From: Labia minor
Lineage: Eukaryota; Arthropoda; Insecta; Dermaptera; Spongiphoridae
Assembly (NCBI GenBank): GCA_963082975.1
Contig: OY720345.1
Span: 13,356,491-13,420,490 of the forward strand
Length of the DNA stretch: 64,000 bases
Reading direction: 5' to 3'
Shown: piece after piece, positions 36,477 through 48,676 of the stretch
How the letters are laid out: the number at the start of each line of letters is the position of its first letter
Position numbering within the stretch: position 1 is the first letter of the stretch
Translations under genes and position numbers: made by a program
The notes under the pieces: model-generated
What the model saw: only the letters and a program-made list of their open reading frames with translations
Told to the model about the DNA's origin: nothing
The model's database searches: none

Positions 36477-37114
36477 GACCTGTGGCCAGGTCCGAACCGA
36501 CCGACGGTTTGAAGTAAATTAATTTCCAGCTACAGAAACAATTTCAAATAATTTTAATATATCTATTAATGTAATAAAAAACAGATATGGATATAACAAA
36601 AATATTTTTAATTATATTTTATTTATAATATATAGCTGAAGTAGCCGGCGTTACCCGAGGCTGTGACGTCATGAAGGGCTGGGTGACGTCATATAATTTT
36701 AAATTAAGAAAAACATAATAAGGATGATTTTTCCCGAGGATAAAGCCAATACATTCGTGGTGATATGTAAAAAAATCTCCTCATGTCAAATTTGGTGTGA
36801 AAATAACCCTTCCCTTCCTATCGTCGATCGCTAATACTACCACTTCCGGTTTCCGGATTTGTACCAAAAGTTTATCAATTCATCCCACTGATGCATTAAG
36901 TAAATATACCAAATTTCATTAAAATCGGTTGAGCCGTTCAGGCTGTACACATCTATACGGACAGACGGAAGGACGGACGGACGCACGGACAGACATCATG
37001 CTAAAAATACTTTTTTCTGTTAAGAAAATGCATGATTCGTGGAGATATGTAAAAATCTCCACATGTGAAATTTGGTGTGAAAACAATACCTCCCTTACTA
37101 TCGTCGGTCGGTAA
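36477..37114 (-). mobile_element. HINE-B copy 2, full length
   Basis: On the minus strand it starts ACCGACCGACG (37102-37112) after a T run. It ends with the exact inverse, CGTCGGTCGGT (36496-36506), then TCG and the hairpin GACCTG-GCCA-CAGGTC (36477-36492). These perfect 11-bp subterminal inverted repeats plus a 6-bp-stem 3' hairpin are textbook Helentron/HINE structure. It carries a GGAC microsatellite (about 36958-36995) and two TGACGTCA octamers (about 36662-36692). No coding capacity. Confidence 0.82.
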
Positions 37115-38135
37115 AAATAGACTAATTATTAATAAATAAATGTGAAACCTGAAATAATTTGATTGTGAATATAAAAATAAAAATTAATTAATAAATATAA
37201 AGAAACTTTATTTAAGAGGAATGACTAACACAAGAACTATTTTTTTTTCTTTAATTATAATGTTTCTTCTATTCTTAAAAGGGCATATAATGAACTCTAC
37301 ACTGTTTCGTAACTAAATATATCCCCCTCTACTAATAAAATATACCTCAAATTGAACAGAAAAAAAAGATATTTTATACAACTTTTAATCGAAATTCAAC
37401 CCTCTAATAAATACGAGTTTAAAAAGTCGTAAAAATTCTTTCTAACCATCCAATTTTAGCCTTTTTTTCCTCTCTCTTTTTCTTACTTTCTCTCTCTCTC
37501 CTCCTTCTTACCCTTATCTAGTTAACGCAAAAAGGACATCTTTAGGGTTAGGGATGTAGTAGTAGATGAAGGAGGAAGGGGGTTGAGTTCCTTTTTTGTT
37601 TTTTTTTTTTTTGACTTTAACTAAAGAATAAAAGATCAGCTTCTCTGGTCTCGAAATGTAATTGAGATGCAATTGACTCCCTTTGTCTCTTAAGGGGTTG
37701 TTATACTTAAAAAAAAGTAAAAGCGGGGTGTGGGTGGTATAGCAGTCGGTATACAGATGGGAGAGATGGAGTGAGGGTATGATTTTACTCCCCATAAATT
37801 AGTCACGTGGAAAATTTCACCATAAAAAAGGAGGATTGAAATTCACAAATAATTTTATTAAAAAAAGATATATATATATCTATATTAAAAAAAAAATTAA
37901 GAACTCAGATTGAATACTGATTTTGATTTGTCGTCAAAAACAGATTTATTTTTATTTTATGTTTCAAAATAATCAATAAAGATATTAAAATAATAATATT
38001 TTCAAAATAACATTAAGTATATGAAAAATAATTAATTTATGTATAATTTTAAAAGATTAGAAAATTCTTAGATTTTTTTTTATTCTTATCTAAAAATATT
38101 TTGTCAATTTTTAATTATTTTTATTTGATTTGATT
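37115..38135. other. AT-rich intergenic
   Basis: CT-rich tracts near 37465-37500, a less biased patch 37505-37800 and otherwise AT-rich. Nothing recognised. Confidence 0.45.
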
Positions 38136-38370
38136 TTACAAACTGTTAGTTTTTGCGATTGGATCTCGTCTTCGTCCAATAATTCTTGCAATTCGGTGTG
38201 CTCAAGAACTTTTGGTTGATTTTCATTTTTTTTTATTGGTGACGTTAAAAATACCATCTTTGAATTTCCGAAACCACGCTCTGGATCGAATTTTTCCTCG
38301 AACATTGTCGACTTCCACAAATATTTTATGCGCTTCGACCGCAGATTTGTTCCAATTATAGAGCTGACTT
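38136..38370 (-). pseudogene. Mariner transposase N-terminal HTH remnant
   Basis: The minus strand reads KSAVEAHKIFVEV, then RAWFRKFKDGIFNVTN. After a one-base frame change come KVLEHTELQELLDEDEIQSQ and KLT. This matches the paired HTH DNA-binding region of mariner transposases ('AAEAH...RRWFQRFKSGDFDVED...LEDAELQALLDEDP'). The catalytic region is missing, no terminal repeats were found, and the frame is broken. The fragment is separate from the C-terminal mariner pieces at 3278 and 24104. Confidence 0.75.
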
Positions 38371-39067
38371 TGTCTTTTGTTTACTATTGACTAATGTCAA
38401 AGCAATAAGAAAAAATGGCAGCCAAGGTTGGCTGATTTTAAGATGAATTGGTTGATAAAAAATAAATGGTAGGACAGAAGGACTATCTTTTAGGTGTGAT
38501 GAAAGTATTTTAACAAAAACATTGAGGTACAAAAACTTGATTCTTTTCAAGCAAACGAAGAATCAAATTATAGCTTAGACGAAACAGACATTCTCCTAGA
38601 GCATTGATAAGAAAAAAATAAATCCAATGGTTTTGTTATTGATAGGCAATCCAATTACAATTACAATGAAAACAGTAGACGAGACGATTTTGCCTGTAAC
38701 TGGGCCATCCAATCTTGTAGAAAATACTGATGAGCCTACCACACCTGTTTAAACTCTTTAATACATTTAAAAAAACAAGTTTACTATATTTTCCAGACAA
38801 GATACAATCAATCGGGAGTAAAAGAAAGCTAGTATTTGTGTCAGAAAAACTTTGCCAGGAGTACATTTTAACTACGAAGAAAAGAAAGAAGAATAAGAAA
38901 TGCTAAAAAATTGAGCGAGGTATAGATAGGCAAAAGGAAAAAAAAATGAAAGAAAAAGTTGGAGGGCGAAAAAAAAAATAAATGGAAAGTCAGTTATGGA
39001 ACGAGTTATGGGTTCTGAATATTCTGACTTCAGTTTTGAAATATCACACAGATGAATATAATTATCA
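38371..39067. other. Intergenic, moderately AT-rich
   Basis: Composition is less extreme than elsewhere, possibly old transposon sequence continuing from the mariner relic, but I cannot align any part to a known protein. Small open frames on the minus strand show no motif. Confidence 0.4.
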
Positions 39068-39081
39068 TAAAGTCAGTGATT

Positions 39082-41105
39082 CTTCTTCTTCTTCTTCTTA
39101 GCCTTATTTCCCACGGGGTGTGGGGTCGGCTCTCCTTGTTAATTGGCGCCAACTAATTTTGTTGTTGGCGTCATCTGTAGAGAGACCAGATGCCATTAGA
39201 TCTCTCGTTATACGGCAGGACCAGCTGGTTTTAGGCCTCCCACGCGGTCTTTGGCCCACAACCACAAGGTTCGTTGCTTTCTTCGCCACTGAACCCTCAT
39301 CCGCCCTGACGACATGCCCATATCATCTCAGGCGCGCCTCAAGCATCTTCTCTTCGATTGGCGCCACCCCCAGTATTTCTCTGACTCGCTCGTTCTTCAC
39401 GCGGTCAAGTTTTGTGATGCCCAGGGCCCATCTTAACATTTTCATTTCCATAGAGCGGAGTTTTCTTTCGTGCACTTTTGTAGCAGGCCAGCACTCCGCT
39501 CCATACAACGCCACAGGTCTTATAATTGCCTTATATACTTTGGATTTAAGGGCGAGGGGGATTTTTTTATCACATACAACACCTGTTACCTGGCGCCATT
39601 TCATCCATGCTGCGTTTACACGAGTGGCGATATCTTCCATCAAATCTCCTTCGGATGTTAGATAGGAGCCTAGATATTTGAACTTTTTGGTCTTATTAAG
39701 CTCAACACCAGCGACCCTAATTGTGTCTGCAGATTGTTCACCACACTCCAGGTACTCGGTCTTTTTTAAGTTTAGCTTTAGCCCGTATTCCTCTAGACGG
39801 ACTTTCCATTTTACGACCAGGTCTTCTAGATGCTCCCTACTCTCGCAGGACAACATTACATCGTCGGCGTAGAGTAATGTCCATGGGTGTGTTGTTTGCA
39901 GGTCCTGTATGATGGTATCGATGCACAAGATGAAAAGAAGTGGGGAGAGCGCCGATCCCTGATGAACCCCAACCTTGATAGGGATGTTATCCGTGCAGCC
40001 AATGGGAGTTTGTACTATGCTGGTGGTGTCAGTGTAGATGGATTTAATCCAACTGACATAGGTTTCAGGGACGAGGTGACTTCTCAGCGAGTACCATATA
40101 AGGTCATGGGGAATACGGTCAAAGGCCTTTTCAAGATCTAAAAAGGCCATGTGGATAGTTCTCTTCCGTTCCCGATGCCTTTCCGTCAGAAGTCGTGCCG
40201 CGTGCACCGCATCTGTTGTGCCGCAGTTCCTAACAAAGCCACATTGGTTGCTTGAGATGTTGATTATCTGTCGCAGACGGTCGTCCAGAATTCTTTCGAA
40301 GATCTTTAGGCTATGACATAGCAACCTAATGGGCCTGTAGTTTGTACATTCGCTAATGTCACCCTTTCCTTTCCATATAGGTATAGTTTTGCTTGTTTTC
40401 CAGATGTTTGGGAACATATTTTCCTCTATACATTTATTGAAGAAAGTTGTTAGCCAAGCAATACCTTCACCGCCATTCAGCTTCCAGAATTCGGCCGGAA
40501 TGTCATCAGGGCCGTTTGATTTTTTATTTTTCATTTTATTGATCGCTTGGGCAGTCTCTTCAGTTGTTATCTCTGGGACTGGGCCATAAGTAGGTGCTAG
40601 GGTTGGGATAGGAGGATGTGGGAATTCTTCATTGCTGATCATTTCATAAAAGCCCCTCCATCTCTCAAGGATATCTTTGGGCAAGTAGAGAGTCCTACCA
40701 TTCTCGTCTTTGATATTTTTAATATGCCCAAAATCGTTTCCCGAATGGTGGCGTGACTTTGCGAGACGGAAAATATCGTTTGCACCCTCAGGTTTGTCAA
40801 GGCGATGGTAAAGGTCTTGGTAGTATTCAGATTTTGCGATCGCTACTTGCTTTTTTGCGATCTTTTTAAGATCATGATATTTGGTATAATCCTCGGCGTT
40901 TCTAGACTTAAGCCATACCTTGTAGGCGATTTTCTTGTTTTTAATAGACAATTGAACGTCAGGATTCCACCACCATGTTTCTTTTTCAATATAGCGCTTT
41001 CCAGGCTGGGTAACTCCCAGGGAGATTGTTGCCTGATCTTTTACGGTGCAGGTTAGATAGTTCCAAGTATCGTTGACAGTTGACTCTGAGCTGTGTTTGA
41101 CATTC
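39082..41105 (-). mobile_element. RTE-like LINE, 5'-truncated insertion, 2.02 kb
   Basis: A perfect 14-bp target duplication, taaagtcagtgatt, flanks it (39068-39081 and 41106-41119). It reads on the minus strand. The 3' end (left) is a (GAA)n microsatellite tail. The 5' end is cut in front of the reverse transcriptase, so the expected APE-like endonuclease is missing. Markedly higher GC than its flanks and a nearly open coding frame make it the best-preserved element of the window and probably one of the youngest. The tail matches that of the SINE at 4476-4997. Confidence 0.93.
39104..40951 (-). pseudogene. RTE-like LINE reverse transcriptase, one frameshift
   Basis: A 542-codon frame (39323-40951) on the minus strand encodes a non-LTR reverse transcriptase. 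Visible blocks: KGKGDISECTNYRPIRLL near residues 194-211, LDLEKAFDRIPHD near 271-283, HQGSALSP near 330-337, and the catalytic LLYADDV near 359-365. A thumb region follows, with LKLNLKKTEYLE near 390-402, FKYLGSYL near 424 and LYGAECW near 482. The frame shifts just below 39323; the remaining C-terminus reads on from about 39320 and closes at 39104 with VVVGQRPRGRPKTSW and a PRGK end. Open sequence extends upstream of the first ATG to about 41100, so that ATG is not the true start. In life it would copy LINE RNA at the target site. Confidence 0.9.
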
Positions 41106-41334
41106 TAAAGTCAGTGATTATGATTCAAAATTAAATGGTTGCGTGTTCAAAAAAAGGTAAAAGAATACGTTTTTTTATAACCATACCATTTACAAAAGAA
41201 GAAGATACGATTTCATCTATGGAGAAATCAGGAGGTGTATGAAAATCGTCCAATACTGTTGACATCCTTGATTACAATTGGAAGAGCCTAGTAGGGCATA
41301 TAAATGCACCCCTAAAAATGTGAATGTGAATTAT

Positions 41335-41619
41335 AATAGAAATATTATAAAATCGAGAAGCCTGCGGTGGGCAGGACACGTGGCTAGAATGGGAGAGGAA
41401 AGAATGACGAAAAATATATTGGTGAGGAGACTGATTGGGAAAAGTCCATTTGGAAGACCAAGGTCACGGTGGGTGGAATATGTGGGAAGGGACGTGAGAG
41501 AGATTAGAGAGGGTAGGATTTGGATGGTTGTGGCTCAGTATAGGGACATTTGGAGTAAAGTGGTTGCTACGGCCAAGAACTTTCGACTTCCGTAAATCCA
41601 CAGAGATAGATAGATAGTT
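41335..41619 (+). pseudogene. LINE (GATA-tail family) 3' fragment, copy e
   Basis: The most open member of this family here. From about 41335 it encodes IIKSRSLRWAGHVARMGEER, then a GKSPFGRPRSRWVEYVG segment, DVREIREG and the closing ATAKNFRLP before a stop at about 41593. CCACAGAGATAGATAGATAG follows. The frame opens at 41278 in unrelated sequence. 5' truncated to under 300 bp. Confidence 0.85.
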
Positions 41620-44600
41620 TACTAATTCCCGATCTGAACATGTAAATATAAAGAATAATTCAAATAAATTTGTAAGTAATTATATTAAAATATTAATAAA
41701 ACCAATCCTTTATTTGCATTTTATTCTATTTATTAATTTATTTAAAGTTAATATTTAAAAACAAATTATTGATTTATAAGGCAATTTTTAAGCCTATTTG
41801 TACCTATAGCATATAATTATGGAGTTCTTATTATATTCAAATTTGTTTATTATTAAATTATATAAAATCAAATTAATTAATTAATTCAACAATTTTTCAT
41901 ATTTTAAATTTAAAAAAAAAAATAAATAAAAATTGTTAGTGAAACACCCAAAGTAACACAGTCAAAATTTCATTTGATGTAATTTTGTTCATATTTTAAT
42001 TATTTTTATTTCAATTTTTTAAGTTTAATTTTTATTTTAATAATATAATATACCTAATGAATATTTTTTATATCTAAAATAAAGGAATAATATTTTAAAT
42101 TCTATAAGTTTTCAAAAAAACAAGTTTATAAATATAACCTATAGTACTATTTTTACAATTAGGCGTTAACACTTTTAATAAAAATTTCCAATTTAAATAT
42201 AATATTGTTAAAAAAATGAAAAAGTATAATAAAAAATAATTTTAATTTCAAGTTTTTTTTAAAAAAAAAAATCTTTAAAATTATACCTGAGCCATAATAT
42301 AGATCTCTGGAGACATAAGTTGAATGATAAAAGAAATGAGAGAGATAATATCCATTCCCAATGAAGCTGTTATCCTTTAGGGGGTATACCCTAGTGTGTT
42401 TCTCTTATTCATTCCCTTTCTTCTTAGTTTCCATCTTCTATCCCTCCCCTCCTTGCCACCATATTCATCTATCTCTTTTCCCCTCCCCCTCTTTCTCTTG
42501 AACCCAATCTATCTAATCTATTCTGTCAATCTAACGATAGCGCGTCTAATTGAAAAAATCGTTACAATTTAAGATTAAACCCCCTGGAGGTGAGTGGGAG
42601 GGGAAAGTTGAAAGGTTTGGATATTGTTTGTAAGGGTTGTCTCCCACTTTTTTTTCCCTTCACTTTGTTTTTTGCAATGGATCTTGCATTTTTTCATTAT
42701 TTTTCTATCAAAGGGATTGGAAAATTTTATTAAAAGAAATATACATATTCTTTCATTAATTAATAATTCAAAGAAAATAATAATAATAATAACAATATTA
42801 ATACTCAAGACAAAAGGGGAAAATAAATAAAACAAAATATTGTTTTATTCAATGAAAATTATTTAAAAAGGAATAACTATGGAGAAACTTTTAAACTTGT
42901 TAGGTATATAATACTTAAATTGTATAGAAGTTTTAAAATATATAAATATTCTATAAATTATTATTTATTATTTATTATTAAAAACAAAAATTTTAAACTA
43001 TAAAAATAATTGATAATAATAAGATATTAATATTTAAAAGTGATGTTATCGCTCAAAAAACGTATTTCATTTAATATAATTTTTAAATAATTTTAAATAG
43101 ATAATTAAAATTAACAAAATAAAAAAGTGAATTGATTTAATTTTTTTTTTTTTTGTATATACAATTGAGATTTCCTTATGTGAGTTAATTTTTTTTTTTT
43201 TTTTTTGGTTTTCATTTTTCGAATTGTAACAATAAAAAAATCGCTCTAAAATTTGAATATTATATAAATTAATATATTAAATAGAAATCATTATCCGTTA
43301 TTAAGTAAAGTAATGCAATTGACTGAAACACAAGTCGAATAGCCAATATTATTGGTATACAATATGATATGGTATTTTTGTTAGAAACGAACCCCTTGAA
43401 ATTAGAAAACCCGCATTACATTAAACATAACCTATATTATAATGTTATAATATATAACCTACATTGGTAGGTTATATTCTTTAAATATATTAGTAATTCA
43501 AAAATTGGCATTAAATCCCACATATACTAGGTGTCTATTTTGTTTTAAATGAATTATTCTAATTATTTTTTATTTTATTAAACATTAAAGTATAAAATAA
43601 TTTGGTTAGATTTTATATATTTTTCTTCTCTGATTTGATCTTTCATGTATTTGTCTTGAGGAAAAAAAAATCATAACTATATTATATATTTGTATATTTT
43701 TTTGTAGGTGTTGAAGTAGGAATGAATACATTTTTATAATTTAATTGAATTGAATTAATAAAAGATAAAATAATAAAAGGAAGAAAACTATTTATTTAAT
43801 ACTTTGTTCTACATTGTTAAATGCAAATAAATACTAATCTTCCAATTAGATATTTATATACATATATAAGCTTAAATCGTTAATATTATTTATAGTTGAA
43901 AACAATCAAAGGAGAAAGGATAGATTTGTTATCATTCGAGGGTGAAAAGCACATATCTTCTTCCCTTCGTTCTTTTTACTCCTTCAAACCACCCCCGCCC
44001 CCCACACACTCCTTTCTTTAGTCAGCGTGATATCACGATTTGTTTATTATTAATAGAAAATTTACCGGTGGTTGTCGGTAATAAAAAAACAACCCCTTAT
44101 AGGTTTCTTCACTTTTCTCTGTAGCCCATCATCATCATCCCGGTGGGGCACATCATCGTAAAATATCCCTTCCTGTTCATTCTTACTTTGTTTGAGGGAA
44201 AAAACAATCCAACCTACTTCATGACCTTTAAATGGGCCGAATTTTATGATCCTTTCATTTCGCTCACCCCACCCCCCTCCTCCCTCTTCTTCCCCACCTC
44301 CATCTGCCCGTACACATCCTAATCACAAGGTATCTTAAAATATATATATATATATATATCAAGGTATAAAAGTAAAATCATATATAATAAATCTATCCAT
44401 CAAACATCTGGGAAATGTATTAAGACATAAACATTTTCTATATTTTACTTAAATAAAAACAAAACAAAAATAAACGAGATAAATTTACTATCTTAATATA
44501 TTAATGAAAAATATTTATTTTTTATTATTATTATTAATGTTATAGAAAAATAAAGAAAAAAAGTTATAAATATATATATATATATTAAAATTCGCAAGTA

Positions 44601-45057
44601 GAACCGTTTTGATGTTAGATAAATTAAGAATTTTAGTTAATAATAAAAAAATAATAATAATCTTTAAATATAAATCATACAAAAGAAATAAACGGTTAAA
44701 TAAATTTTTATATAATATGAATATACATATTTTTAATCAAAATTGAAGAAGAGAATAACTATACTAAATATACAATTTTGACACTATTATCATTCATAAA
44801 CATATATTATTTTTTTAGATATATATATATATAAAATATTTATTTTAAAATTATTTTTATATTGCATTACATATTTTAATTTATAATCAAATTAAAATTA
44901 TTATTGTTTATCCTAAACTACATTTAAAGAAAATTTTTAATCAATGTTTGTCTATAATATTATTTTAATATAATATAAATTATTCTACATATGAGTAAGT
45001 AGATATATAATGATTGATTCCAATTTTTCATAAATAATAAAATAATAATTTAAATAG
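41620..45057. other. Long AT-rich intergenic stretch
   Basis: Includes a less biased, pyrimidine-rich patch (42340-42660), T runs at 43140-43206, a 22-bp perfect AT palindrome near 43424-43445, a second GC-richer island (43930-44340) and (TA)n tracts near 44341-44360. No gene or bounded element found in 3.4 kb. Confidence 0.5.
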
Positions 45058-45070
45058 TATTTAAAATTGT

Positions 45071-45583
45071 GAAGGCGCCACTGGGTGAGAGGCTAGCGTC
45101 GCACTCTCACATTCAAGTGGTCCCTGACAAGGGAATTTCTCTCAACCCAGCCTTCGGGATCAACATTGGGAAGTTACTTGATAAAAAAGTAGCGCCTCCG
45201 ATCAAGAAAATCAAGGTAAAGGTTGATAGGACTCGTTTAGTTTTAGTTTAGTTTAAAAAGTATGTTTATTAGCCAAAAAATATACAAATATAAGTTTTTT
45301 TTCCCCATAACATATAAAAGGGATTACATGACTTTTTCATACAGCTAATTGGTGACTCCAAGGTCGTAATTATCTATACAATGTTTCTTTTTTAATATTA
45401 CGCTAATAACTATATTTAATATTACAATTTTAAAGTGTAAATTAATTATTATTATTTTTTCTTTGTCTAGGAAAAGGCTATATAAAATAAAAACCTAGAC
45501 TATATTGATAGGACTCGTTCTACTGATCATAGGACACCTAATTGATATAATCGACGTACAAAAGTCAGAGGTTTTTTTTTTTA
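45071..45583 (+). mobile_element. tRNA-derived SINE (second family), copy 2, interrupted
   Basis: A 13-bp target duplication, tatttaaaattgt, flanks it (45058-45070 and 45584-45596). The head (GAAGGCGCCACTGGGTGAGA), the 'CAAGGGAATTTC' block, the 'GCGCCTCCGATCAAGAAAA' block and the terminal 'CAAAAGTCAGAGG' plus T run all match copy 1 at 22073. The B-box part is deleted here compared with copy 1. It is split by a 267-bp insert (45238-45504). Confidence 0.88.
45238..45504 (-). mobile_element. Unidentified retroposed insert inside a SINE
   Basis: A perfect 15-bp target duplication, ttgataggactcgtt, flanks it (45223-45237 and 45505-45519), so it arrived by target-primed insertion after the SINE. 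The left edge carries TAGTTTTAGTTTAGTTT, which on the minus strand is an A-rich AAACTA-type 3' tail, so I place it on the minus strand. The interior is AT-rich and matches nothing else in the window. Confidence 0.7.
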
Positions 45584-45596
45584 TATTTAAAATTGT

Positions 45597-46225
45597 AAAT
45601 TTGTGTGAGTTTTGAAATAGAATAAATAGAATGAATTATACTTTAAGATTTTACTTGGTTTTGGGTCGTTTTATAAAATCACCAAGAGGATAGATGGATG
45701 GCTATTTGTAGTAAAACTCAAAAGCTACCCCTAAACTTTGTACCAAGTATCGTCTTAAAAGTTTAATCACATTTTGGTAAAAAATTACCTATCCATGAAA
45801 TGGACATCACCTTTACCATCAAAAACTCTTTAAAGATCGTATTTTTATATCATTATTATTTTTTTCTTAATTTTATTGTAAATTAGAATAGAATATAAAA
45901 ATAATTTATATACTATTGGATTCAAATTTAATAAAGTATTACTTACTATTTCTTTTTTTTTCTCCATGCTCTTTTATTTCATTTATACAACCGTCAACTT
46001 TCATCCACCCACTCTACGTTTCTCTCCTACCCAAATACACTTTTTGAAGATCTTTCCAACTCTAAAGAATATCTCTTTTTATGTGTATATGTACATTTGG
46101 TCTGTGTGTGTGTGTGTGTGTGTATGATTTAATGGATTATTTTGCCGGAAGCAACAGAGGATCAACTCTCATTTCTCTTTATTCCTCTCCTCCTTAAGAA
46201 TTGCTTACCCCCTCATCATCCCTTC

Positions 46226-46274
<49 letters not shown>

Positions 46275-46388
46275 TAAAAAATAAAACAACTTTGTCACTA
46301 GAATTTTTCATTATCTTAAAAAAAAAAAGTATTTTTTTTTTCCTTGAACTAAAGATTATCTTTTGTATCGATCGTTTATAAAAAACAG
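45597..46388. other. Intergenic with GT and TA microsatellites
   Basis: (GT)n at about 46103-46124 and a long (TA)n at 46228-46268. No element ends or coding signals recognised. Confidence 0.5.
46228..46268. repeat. (TA)n microsatellite
   Basis: About 20 perfect TA units, the longest uninterrupted one noted in the window together with those near 5962-6007, 12239-12271 and 55919-55955. Confidence 0.9.
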
Positions 46389-46725
46389 CTGGAGTGTCTC
46401 CACTCGACTATCTCGCAAATTTGAATTGGATTAATTAACATATATTATATTTAAATTAAAATTAATAAATAATATTTATTATATCAACGCATGTATGGCT
46501 CTTTATTGGCGCCTGATATGCAGTGTTAAAAAATTAATTCTGGTACTTTCAGAGATTCAATCAAGCTGAAATTCTATATATAGAAGTTTTATACAATTTT
46601 TAATCATGTGAAAAACTATCAAACATATATCTTTATTTTTACGATCACTTTAGAGGAAAATAAATCAAACCCTCTTCCGGTTGAGCTACATTTTTCACAA
46701 GTTGATAGAAATTTTGAAGAATTGA
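46389..46725 (-). mobile_element. HINE-A copy 3, 5'-truncated, reversed
   Basis: On the minus strand the 3' end is intact: GCGAGATAGT, the hairpin GAGTG-GAGA-CACTC, then CAG, followed by a T-rich flank. It matches copy 1 back to the 'GAGCTACATTT' region, then ends at a (TTA)n tract near 46728. The 5' half with the GT microsatellite is absent. Confidence 0.72.
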
Positions 46726-47490
46726 TTATTATTATTATTTGAGTTGTGCCACTTATATTATTATTATTATCATTATATAAAATTTTTTATTTATTTTAAT
46801 TGTTTTCAAAAAGTTAAAAATATAAAAATCAAAATAATATTTATTAACATATGGATAGATGGTAGTGTGTTAATGTTACATATATTCCAATTGTGTTATT
46901 ACCTATATATAATATGTGTATAAAATTTAAAATCAAAGAGAGAAAAAGGAATGAATGAAATGCTTCTAGAAAGAATTTGGAGGGAGAAATATTTTGGTTT
47001 ACTTACTTAAATTGCTACTATAGTGAATACCAGAAGGAGAAGAATTGTGAGACTTTAAATAAATATTGTAGATTATGGCCTAACTAGTAAAATTCAATTT
47101 TTTAAAATATATATAATATATTGTAATTTTATTTTTTTATTCGTATTTTTGGTGTATGTGTCGTTGAATTAATTAAATTTCATTAAAATATAAAAATAAA
47201 AAAATATTAACATTATTATTGTTCCAATTTTTTCTTTTTTTTGTGGATTTATATATTGAAATTTTTATTAATAAAAATTTTCCATAATAAAAATAAAAAT
47301 CATTAATATGCTTTAATAAAATCATCTAAAAAAATTATTTCATATATTTTTTTATTAAACTTTACAAAACAATTTGGCATTAGATATTGCTTATTCTAAA
47401 ATTTTATTTACAAGTGTGCATGAATGCATGAATAAATACATAATAAATAGGATAATAAATATTATACGATATTTTAGATATTATTTAGAT
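46726..47490. other. AT-rich intergenic
   Basis: Starts with an ATT-type microsatellite (46727-46745). Nothing else recognised. Confidence 0.5.
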
Positions 47491-47826
47491 CATAGGTTCC
47501 CAAAGTGGTCTATTTAGACCCCCGGGGGTCTATTTTAACCTCCAGGGGGTCCACGGCAGCGAATAACAAATTTGTGGGTGCATGAAATGAAAATGGGGGT
47601 CTAAAAGGGTCCACGTGTTTTCCGAAATGGATTTTTTGAATATGTCTCTTAAAAAAAGGTAAATCGTTTTTCCGACATGACTTTTGACACATTTTTTGAT
47701 TTTTTCCCATTTTTTTTTTTTGAATATGTCTCTTAAAAATCAAAATCAATTTAGGAGGTCTACATAAAACCAAAAAAAAAAAAAATGCCAAGGGGTCCTC
47801 GACAAAAAAAAGTTTGGTAACCTATG
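47491..47826. mobile_element. hAT-type MITE, 336 bp
   Basis: Ends CATAGGTTCCCAAA and TTTGGTAACCTATG form an inverted pair with one mismatch. Flanking octamers atttagat and attaagaa match at 6 of 8. Inside, a 'TTGAATATGTCTCTTAAAAA' block occurs twice (about 47635 and 47720), an internal tandem duplication. Non-coding. Confidence 0.72.
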
Positions 47827-48676
47827 ATTAAGAAGTTATTGTAATTAATATAATAAATTGGTATATAATCTTCAAAATATGATTCCTAAAGATTTTATAT
47901 CAAAATTATTTAAAATAATTTTAATTTTTAAATCATAATTATTACTGTTAATTTTTTCTCTCGTGAATTATTATTATAAGGTGATGTTTCCATACCTCAC
48001 TTCTTTTTTCTCTCCGTTATCGTTGTCCTTTACTATTCCTCTCCCCCCCCCCTCCTCAAACCACCCATTTTCACTCTCATACCCTCTTTCCCTATTTTAA
48101 ACCAACGAACGACTCAACCACTCGAAATTTTCGCTCGAACGAGAGAGAGAGAGAGAGAGAGTAAGAGAGAGAGGAGATGTCACCAACACACAACTCAACC
48201 CCTCCCATCCTCACCCCCCCCCCCCCTTCCTTCACCTCCTCTCATTCTTCTCATTCCACTACACTTGTGAGCTCTTATCCCTTATCGGAAGGGCAACTAA
48301 CCGAGAACATATACATACAGTGGTACATACAACTCGGTGCACATAAACAACTTAGACATCTCTTCCCCCACCTTCTCATTCAACAACGATGATCTCATAC
48401 AACGTTTCTATTATCATTATACGGGCCGATGAACAAAAAAATTAAAAATTTCCCTAAGAGAATTCTATTTCTATTAAATTTACCATACATATACACCATC
48501 GACGAAAAAAAGTTAACATCATTTTTTATAAATTTTAATTAATTAAAATAATCTTGTTTTTTTTTCTGTTGTTATTTTTATTATCAATTTACGTTATCAT
48601 ATACTCAAATGTTGAATATAATATAGGAAATAAGAATTAAACGAAATTATAGTTAAAATTAATGATATAAGTAGGA
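47827..48676. other. Intergenic with (GA)n and C-rich tracts
   Basis: (GA)n at 48140-48161 and homopolymer C runs near 48038-48050 and 48216-48226 flank an island of higher GC (47980-48430). An open frame across it is proline/serine-rich low complexity. No element found. Confidence 0.45.

Noticed and set aside
39120..39665. 181-codon plus-strand frame and several neighbours at 39-41 kb
   Set aside because: They are antisense shadows of the RTE-like reverse transcriptase on the minus strand.
48177..48392. Proline/serine-rich open frame
   Set aside because: Low-complexity C/T-rich DNA; no supporting signal.
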